Source: Adiantum capillus-veneris (Eukaryota; Streptophyta; Polypodiopsida; Polypodiales; Pteridaceae). Taken from it: 64,000 nucleotides of DNA. Shown piece after piece: positions 57,063 to 64,000 of this stretch. Numbering within the stretch: position 1 is the stretch's first letter; each line of letters begins with the position of its first letter. A model generated the notes under the pieces. It was not told the origin of the DNA and ran no database searches. It worked only from the letters and a program-made list of their open reading frames with translations. The stretch covers positions 75,387,169 to 75,451,168 of the forward strand of contig CM043958.1 of assembly GCA_014529385.2 (NCBI GenBank), written 5' to 3'. Position numbers and translations under genes: made by a program.

Positions 57063-60000
57063 AGGTGGGGGAAATGAAGTGTAAGGTGGACTCTGACTAG
57101 TCATCAAAGGGGTTGACATGCGAAGGCATGTCACCCACATCATCAACATCAAGAGAGGTGGAGGCTCCCTCTCTGCTTCGCTTTTTAGGGCGAAATAATG
57201 GTTGCACATAATCTGAAATCAAGTGTCATCAATGTCGACTGCTGCACACACCCGCCCTGTGCCTAAGCATGCTGCCAATACGGGCGCTGTACCACATCCC
57301 AACTCCAAACAAAGACCTCCAGGCCTACAAAGAAGCTCCACAAAACATGCAATAAAAGAGTGACTTCGTTGCAAGCCACCACGCCATGGCTCCCCTGATG
57401 ATGATCTGTTAGCCCAAGAAGCATTGATCAGATAAGTGGCATTTTGTACAAGAATTTTGCCTTCATGATTAGTTCATATCTTCATGATTAGTTCATATCT
57501 TCAAGTTTAGTGCCCATGTGGTAAGAGGATTAGTGCAGGGTTGTTGAAGGGCAGGGTTAGAGGCATTACAATATATTTGTGGGTCGAGGAAAGATAGGGT
57601 TGCGGCCATGGCTAGAGAAGACTCTGGAAGATGGTGCATCATGTAAGAATCCAAAGGCTGCATGCCAAGCCGATTGAATAGTGGGGTGCTCTCAACCACA
57701 AAGCAAGGTGGTTGCATGCCAACCCTATGCACCATAAGTAAGAGAGAACAATGACACTACACCACCACATAGACAATTAGAGGGCAATCACAATAATAAT
57801 AACACACCAAAATGAGAAATAAACAAGTTAATATGTAGAAGAGCATTACCTCAATCCTACCACCAAAGCTATTACCATAACCATAAGCTCCATGATGGAG
57901 GACCACAATGCGACGATGAATAGCCATCTCTGATGCACGACAAAATCTCTCAACCCAACCAATGGTATCTCCCGCAAGAGGTTTCAAAAGTCACAATAGA
58001 AAACACACAACAAAAATCAACAAGTATTGTATAAAATTATGAATGAAGCAAAAACCTGCCATAGAGACCATGATCAACAACCACCCTAAGTCTGACAAAC
58101 TCGAATATGCAAGTTGCATGCCTGCACGAACATGATCCTCGCTACAAACATCCCAAAGGGGTACAACAGGGGAGGCTAATGGGTAACCACCAAAGGGAAG
58201 ATCCAAAAAAATAAAATCAGCAGCCCATGCGTCTGTTCTCCCACCACGCACACACAAGGTCCCATCGAGGCGTGCACATCCCATGTGCTCATGAACACGA
58301 ATCCACGTTGGATGTCGAACACCGGCCCTAAAATCAACAGCAATGGCTATGTAGTCCCCAGAAATGGCCATGCATCGTGAGTCAGGCAATGAGGACAGAG
58401 AAGAAAAGGGAGTATCAACGATGTAGACAAAAGAAATGGTTTTCTTTGCAACAATCTCCCAAGAGGTACTGCGATATAAGAGGCAGTACAAAGTGACTTA
58501 ACTCCAATAAATGAATGAAACAAACAATTGCATCGCAAGTGAAAGCTCACCATGCTCTCCCTCCATGTTTGCAGCCACCCTAGTCTCAACAATCACCTCC
58601 TTTCCCTTGCGAGAAGTATTTGTAGCTTGAAAAAAGCAAAGAAACACAATATTACCGGTATGTATAACAAATAACTTTAGGAAAAAGAGAATTTAAAGCT
58701 CTTAGACAAATTATATTTGAGGCTATTTTGAGTAGCCATTTACCGGATATAACCTCGTCCACTCTAAGAGGGAGAGGCACATCGACGGATGTGCCACCAA
58801 CTCTCATAGTATCGTGAAGCTCTCTCTCTCTCTCTCGCCAATACATGCCCAGAAGCCATGTCTATCCACCATGGACATGCCTCCATCTCCCAAGTAGTGA
58901 GCTTATGCATGGAAGGGGAGTACATGCATCCTTCCCCAGTAGATAGTTGTGCCCACTGCTTAGCTAAGAATGGAATCCCTGGTAGAAAGTCTTTTCCAAC
59001 CAAGAATAATAGAAATCTAAAACAAAATAACATCACTACACACTTCATAATTATGAAAGCTTGAAATAAAAGTATGATGAGCTTGACCTGTAGGCTAGCC
59101 GCTGAGATGCCATGCGTACCGTGTCCACTTTCTTCATAGCTTGCTTGTCAACATCTTTTGTCTTAGCTTCAAGAGAGGTCTCCAAAGGATAAAGATAGGG
59201 CCGTGCTTCAAACTTGAGCTCCTCAAAGTAAGAGGCAAGAGAGCAATCATGAGGCAACAAAATACCACCAGCAATGTTGCTCAAGTCCTCCACAAACTTT
59301 GTGGCCCTATCAAAAATCCTTTGTAGAAGGCCCTCTCTACGGATCCAACTACATAACAAGGAAGTTGAGAAAAAACTAAAATAATCACAAAAACTAAAAA
59401 CTCTACATCAAAGATTCTTGAAAGTCAAAAGAAACTTTACTCACATGCGATACACGTGATCTCCTTTCTTTAAACCATAAGAGGATCTAGTAATCTTATC
59501 TTCCTCAAGCAAGGAAACCCATAACAGTTTGCTCAAGATAGGAGCATCATGCATAGCAATCAAGTTCAGTTTCTCAAGCATAGCCCAACTATCAGGACCC
59601 CATTTGAGTGCAAGAACTCGAACCATCCAATCCGGTCCAAGATTCGGATTAACAATATTTAGCAACTGCAGTTTTTGAGGAACGAATAGAAAACCAAGTT
59701 TAAACGGCTATTACACTATGTGAAAAACACCCAAAACAAAAATAATTCAACCACCTTCCCAATGCGCTCTCCATATTTGAGTGCTAAATCATTCAATATT
59801 TTCTCCTCCTCTTTTATTAGTTCTTCATTTTTCATTGTGTGCCTAGCTTGCTCTATTCTTTGGCTCAATTCCTTGGACATTTGAACCTTCAACACATACT
59901 TAAAAATAAATAATTTGCAAAAAACAAGCACATACTCTTTGGCTCAATTACTTGCATATTTTATCCTTCAATACACAATTTAATATATGTAATTTTCACA

Positions 60001-61208
60001 AAAAGCAAATATAAGATCGTTCCAAAAAAGCAAGCCAAAGACACTCACATCGTATAAGAGCTTTCCCAAGTATCGACGAGTAAGTGGATACCAAGGCTCC
60101 ACACCCTTCGAGTATTTCTTATGGACTGCTGTAATCAACTTTTGATCTTTTTCTGGTAGCCTTGTTACATAGGCTTCATGATCTGCTGCACAAATGTGGG
60201 AGCAGTTGACAAGCTCATCCCTAGGATGCGTGACTACAAGGGCATGTGTATTCATGCTATTCCAAGGTCATATACAATATATACAAAGTCAAAAACACAA
60301 CATAGAAAATTTCTACTAAAATATATAGAAAGTCATGAAGCTTACAAATTCATTCTTTGCAAGCTACTAAGCAGAGCTATCTCTGGCACTCGAGTAGGAT
60401 CAATAACTGTACAAAGCACACTACAATGTTTCTCTCGATCAACGAAGAATCTCTCTTTAATAGCAGCCATCCAAGCGACCGTTCTATGATTACCCTCCCA
60501 AACATAGAACATTTTATTAGAGAGAACTTGAAGATTTGGTCTTTTAGAAAGCTCAATTTCAAACTCTTTATATATATCAACCCATATTGGGTCCCATGAA
60601 GAAAGAAGTCCTCTGCAAAAAAGATAATCATAGACAAAAAAGCACACTCAACTACTATTTATGAGAAAAACAAAAAACAACATAGAAACAGAGAGTAGGA
60701 AAGACCAAAGCAGAGAAATGAAATACCTGTCACATAAGCTTCCTCCTTCTTGCAATTCCAAACTGAAACAATAAAAGCTCCTTTTTCTTGCATGTAGCCC
60801 TCCTTTGCAAAAGCAACTTTCAATCCACTAACATCATCTCGTAAGCCTCTCACCCTTGCATAAGGGATCAATCGACATAAAGGAATTGGTGGACAATCAA
60901 AACAACTGAACATACGAGTACATTGAAGAATGTCTTGTCCTCTATGCATGTAAAGTTTGTGCTCTTCCCCTATCTCAGTCTCTACTGCTACTTCATCTCT
61001 TTTGACATAAGGCACTATTTGAAAACATGCCTCTTGTGGGGCAAGAGATTCATCAACTTCATTTATGGAGCCAAGCCCCAAGTCCTGACTTTGCATCTCC
61101 TCCTCCTGTGTCTCCAAACCATTTGTCATATCTGTGACAGAGACTGCACTTATTTGATGACTGCTCTCTAAGATACTGGAAGCTTGAGTTGAAGAAAGTC
61201 GTCTCCCT
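57063..61208 (-). CDS. ParB-like / N4-N6 DNA methyltransferase-like multi-exon gene (locus 2; partly damaged)
   Basis: Exons inferred on the minus strand: 61208-60727, 60610-60346, 60256-60050, 59898-59755, 59665-59445, 59348-59088, 59016-58744, 58625-58551, 58468-58056, 57968-57850, then about 57735-57063. The first six junctions are GT-AG and phase-compatible, giving about 520 open codons. The N-terminal part is ParB/Srx-like (WEGNHRTVAWM); a helical linker follows (MSKELSQRIEQARHTMKNEE); the C-terminal part is an amino-methyltransferase-like domain (ADFIFLDLPFGGYP, later LCLELGCGTAPVLAACLG). Possible breaks: a (GA)n frame change near 58820, a one-base phase mismatch at 58551/58468 and at 57850/57735, a 19-bp duplication near 57480 and TGA at 57219. 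It could be a live gene with misjudged exons or a young pseudogene. Introns show a nuclear gene. Confidence 0.65.
57219..58468 (-). CDS. Locus 2 3' exons: DNA amino-methyltransferase-like domain
   Basis: Exon 58468-58056 carries ADFIFLDLPFGGYPLASPVV (DLPF at 58203-58192, where motif IV [DNS]PP[YFW] is expected) and later MQLAYSSLSDLGWLLIMVS, the strand that follows motif IV. Exon 57968-57850 continues with RRIVVLHHGAYGYG. The last piece has RSHSFIACFVELLCRPGGLC, ELGCGTAPVLAACLGTGR and VCAAVDIDD, the S-adenosylmethionine-binding motif I (GCGT at 57299-57288) with its acidic follow-up. Motif IV before motif I is the beta-class order. Proline-proline is lost in DLPF, so catalytic activity is uncertain. 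Confidence 0.6.
60346..61208 (-). CDS. Locus 2 exons 1-2: ParB/Srx-like domain
   Basis: The exon 1 segment ends PIPLCRLIPYARVRGLRDDV, GYMQEKGAFIVSVWNCKKEE, then AYVT at donor ACAG|GTATTT. Exon 2 begins LLSSWDPIWVDIYKEFEIEL and carries MFYVWEGNHRTVAWMAAIKE (G-N-H-R encoded at 60494-60483). In ParB/Srx-fold proteins a G-x-H-R motif after a strand-helix unit forms the nucleotide-binding or nuclease site, and bacterial and phage proteins fuse such domains to DNA methyltransferases. That is family knowledge; the assignment here is from motif, order and the paralogue at 40.7-41.2 kb. The upstream start is not fixed: ATG at 61129 is in frame, but the frame stays open above it to an acceptor at 61209. 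Confidence 0.65.
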
Positions 61209-61273
61209 CTGCGACCTCATCCACGAATTTTTTGAACAAAACCAAAAACAATTTAATTACTTCACTAAAATTC

Positions 61274-62166
<893 letters not shown>

Positions 62167-63808
62167 ACAAATCTACCTGGCAGGAGGTTTTCGGGCCGAC
62201 GTAGACTCCCTTCTCCCCATGGCCGAGTTAGACTCCCTTCTCCCTTCTCCCTTCTCCGAGCTCCGAACTTGATTCGAGTTGTGAAGGTGGTTGAACGTTA
62301 TCAGCTTGAGAGATTAACTCATTAGTTATGCAACAGGCCGGTGCACTCAATTAGCGTAGGCAAAATTCCCTCAAGTGGGCGCAAGCAAGGCGCTTGGTGG
62401 CGAGCAGGTGGAGGGGAGAGGCGAGAGGAAACGTGAGGCGAGATGCGTGAAGAGCTTGGCGTGAAAGGAACCTGAGGCAAGAGGCGTGAAAGGCTTGGCG
62501 TGAAAGGATCAAACAAAGCAGCAAGCGGCATCAGAGATAGCGCAAAGAGAGATGAGAGAGAGCGCCGTAGAAACGTTAAAGCTGGACCTGTGAATTTCTT
62601 TAAAGCTAGACCTGTGAATTGCTTTAAAAAACTACAGTAGGGGCCTACAGGGCCCCTTTCATATTATGATCGTCCTCTATCTTTCTTTCTTTCTCTCTCT
62701 CTCTCATGAGGTAATAGTTATAGTGCATGGAGTATAGCTAATGATCATGGAGTTGCCCGCATATAGCTAATGGTCATGGAGTTGCCCGCGTATAGCTAAT
62801 GATCACAGTGCTTGAAAAAAACTTTTTTTTCAAAAACTTGGAAAACCTACATATGTGAAACAACGGAGGTAAATTGACAAAATTTTAAGGTTTTTATACC
62901 AAATTACACTAATTTTTTCTAAATTTTACGGGTTTTTTCACCTTCAAATATAAAATTTAAAGGTAAATTTCAAAATTTGTAGTTGGGATTACACTATATC
63001 TAGGTTTTTTTTGAGCTTGATTAAAGAATATGAAACCATGACTCCGTTTTTAATTTCTTAGCATGTAATTTGTCACAAATTACGATGCAAAAAGGGTAAT
63101 TATAACTAAAAATAATAAAGCAATTACTCGTATTGATAGACAGTCAGTCTTCTTATGAAAAGCTACAATTTTTTTGCCTTTCAAGACATTTAATCTCACG
63201 ACAAGGGGTACTTTGGGAATTTTGAAAAACTTGAAGAGCATTTTAGAAATTTGTGACAAAATATTAGGGCTTTTTTGGGAATTTTTGAAATTTGAGTGTC
63301 TTAGAATTTAATAAACCAAAAACACTCAGTAGTGTATAAACACCCTTAACTTCGGCATGGGATATTGTGCATGGGACATTTAACTGGGTAGGTGAAGTTC
63401 GGTTGTCATTAATATGCTCAATTGACTGAAAATCGTAAAACTCAAAGAACTAAAAGCAGGGTCGTTTATAGTGTTTTAAAAATTAAAAGCAGGTTCGTTT
63501 TTTTAGTGTTTTTAAAACTAAAACAGGTTCTTTTTTAGTGTTTTAACACTAAAAGTAGGCTCGTTTTTTGAGCACTTTATATTTCATGTTTTGACTATAT
63601 TATATAGTGAATTATTATTTCTAATATATATTTTATAAAACAATAAGTGTTGTTCATGGGAACACAAACGTGCAATATTCCTGGCAGCTTGTGATTCTGG
63701 ATAGAATTTTAAGGATATCAATCTATTCTATTTACACCCGCTGTATCAAAAACAACCATGCCACTCCTCTTTGATATTCTTACCTTCTGCTAAATACACT
63801 ATTAACCC
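62167..63808. other. No gene recognised; short tandem repeats
   Basis: The stretch holds GC-richer sequence with an internal GCTTGGCGTGAAAGGA repeat (62455 and 62491), a ~30-bp unit x3 (TATAGCTAATG.TCATGGAG at 62731-62805) and a 35-40 bp unit x4 (AAAGCAGGTTCGTTT...AGTGTTTTAAAA at 63446-63575). Otherwise it is AT-rich and non-coding. Confidence 0.6.
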
Positions 63809-64000
63809 ATGGGGAGATGCATTACAGTTTTTGGTCCAGGGCGTGGACAGAAGCTAGTGCTTATGTTTGATACCAGAATTTATTCCTTGACAATTGCTTC
63901 TTTGCAAGAACATTTTGAGCTTCGTGATGCTAATTTCTATCTTCGTCCACTAACATTATCTGGACCGCAAGTCAAGGTAGAAGCTACTATATCATCACAT
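63809..64000 (+). CDS. Unknown protein, N-terminal part (runs off window)
   Basis: ATG at 63809 opens a frame that stays open for 64 codons to the window edge: MGRCITVFGPGRGQKLVLMF is followed by SLTIASLQEHFELRDANFYL and SGPQVKVEATISS. The sequence before it is AT-rich and stop-filled, and the composition becomes balanced at the ATG, which supports a real start or exon. I do not recognise the family. It reads like a small beta-rich N-terminal domain, but that is only an impression. Confidence 0.45.
   Translation, partial: MGRCITVFGPGRGQKLVLMFDTRIYSLTIASLQEHFELRDANFYLRPLTLSGPQVKVEATISSH

Noticed and set aside
57063-57218. C-terminal tail as a firmly assigned exon of locus 2
   Set aside because: A clean frame (RPKKRSREGAST ... 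ending FDD) exists, but no intron long enough separates it from the motif-I exon. Another frame is also open, so the tail is included only tentatively.

Overview
The window is repeat-dense nuclear DNA of a land plant. It is packed with Ty3/gypsy (including chromodomain-bearing) and Ty1/copia retrotransposon remains, two related hAT DNA transposons, a tRNA-derived SINE-like sequence and very long CT and AT microsatellites. The only conserved host-gene piece I recognise is the first exon of a plant persulfide dioxygenase (ETHE1-like). Species cannot be fixed from sequence alone. The many long CT tracts and the large repeat load suggest a big genome, perhaps a non-flowering plant, but that is a guess.

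Left third (1-30 kb): a nested pile of transposable elements. A decayed gypsy element on the minus strand (gag, protease, start of RT; LTR about 2590-3263) is followed by a SINE-like sequence. Next comes a copia element on the minus strand (about 3945-10610) whose 3' LTR is split by a structurally complete 3.34 kb hAT transposon (4096-7439) with a perfect 8-bp target duplication. A gag-protease-only LTR element (10611-16257) then carries a primer-binding site after both of its LTRs, so it is the remnant of a tandem array. It runs straight into a coding-free LTR element (16310-19046). Beyond that, a decayed gypsy element on the minus strand (19634-23319 plus 28570-28692) is split in its gag by an internally deleted chromovirus (23320-28569). 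The 3' LTR of that chromovirus is itself split by a 704-bp non-autonomous relative of the first hAT element. A solo LTR (28999-30150, perfect 5-bp target duplication) sits just downstream of the ETHE1 exon.

Middle (30-37.8 kb): ETHE1 exon 1 on the minus strand with a good 5' splice site, then non-coding DNA rich in microsatellites and local duplications. A gypsy-type LTR with primer-binding site (to 35353) leads into an array of diverged 190-340 bp repeats containing a 24-bp perfect palindrome.

Right part (37.8-64 kb): the most unusual content. Two minus-strand, multi-exon paralogous loci (about 37.9-42.06 kb, decayed; about 57.1-61.2 kb, much better preserved) appear to encode a protein with a ParB/Srx-like domain (W-[DE]-G-N-[HR]-R motif) followed by an N4/N6-type DNA methyltransferase-like domain. 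In the better copy the catalytic motif IV reads DLPFGG and precedes a motif-I LELGCGT loop, the order of beta-class amino-methyltransferases. Each locus is preceded on its 5' side by a cluster of short palindromes with different sequences: about 14 copies of GGGGTGCCTAGCACCCC-like sites at 42.4-44.6 kb, and six ATCCACGCCGGCGTGGAT-like sites at 61.3-62.2 kb, one of them inside a 48-bp perfect palindrome. Between the loci lie a decayed transposase-like locus (45.3-46.5 kb), a gypsy gag-protease-RT fragment on the plus strand (48.7-50.6 kb) and two tandem minus-strand chromovirus pol fragments (50.6-56.45 kb). A new open reading frame starts at 63809 and runs off the right edge.
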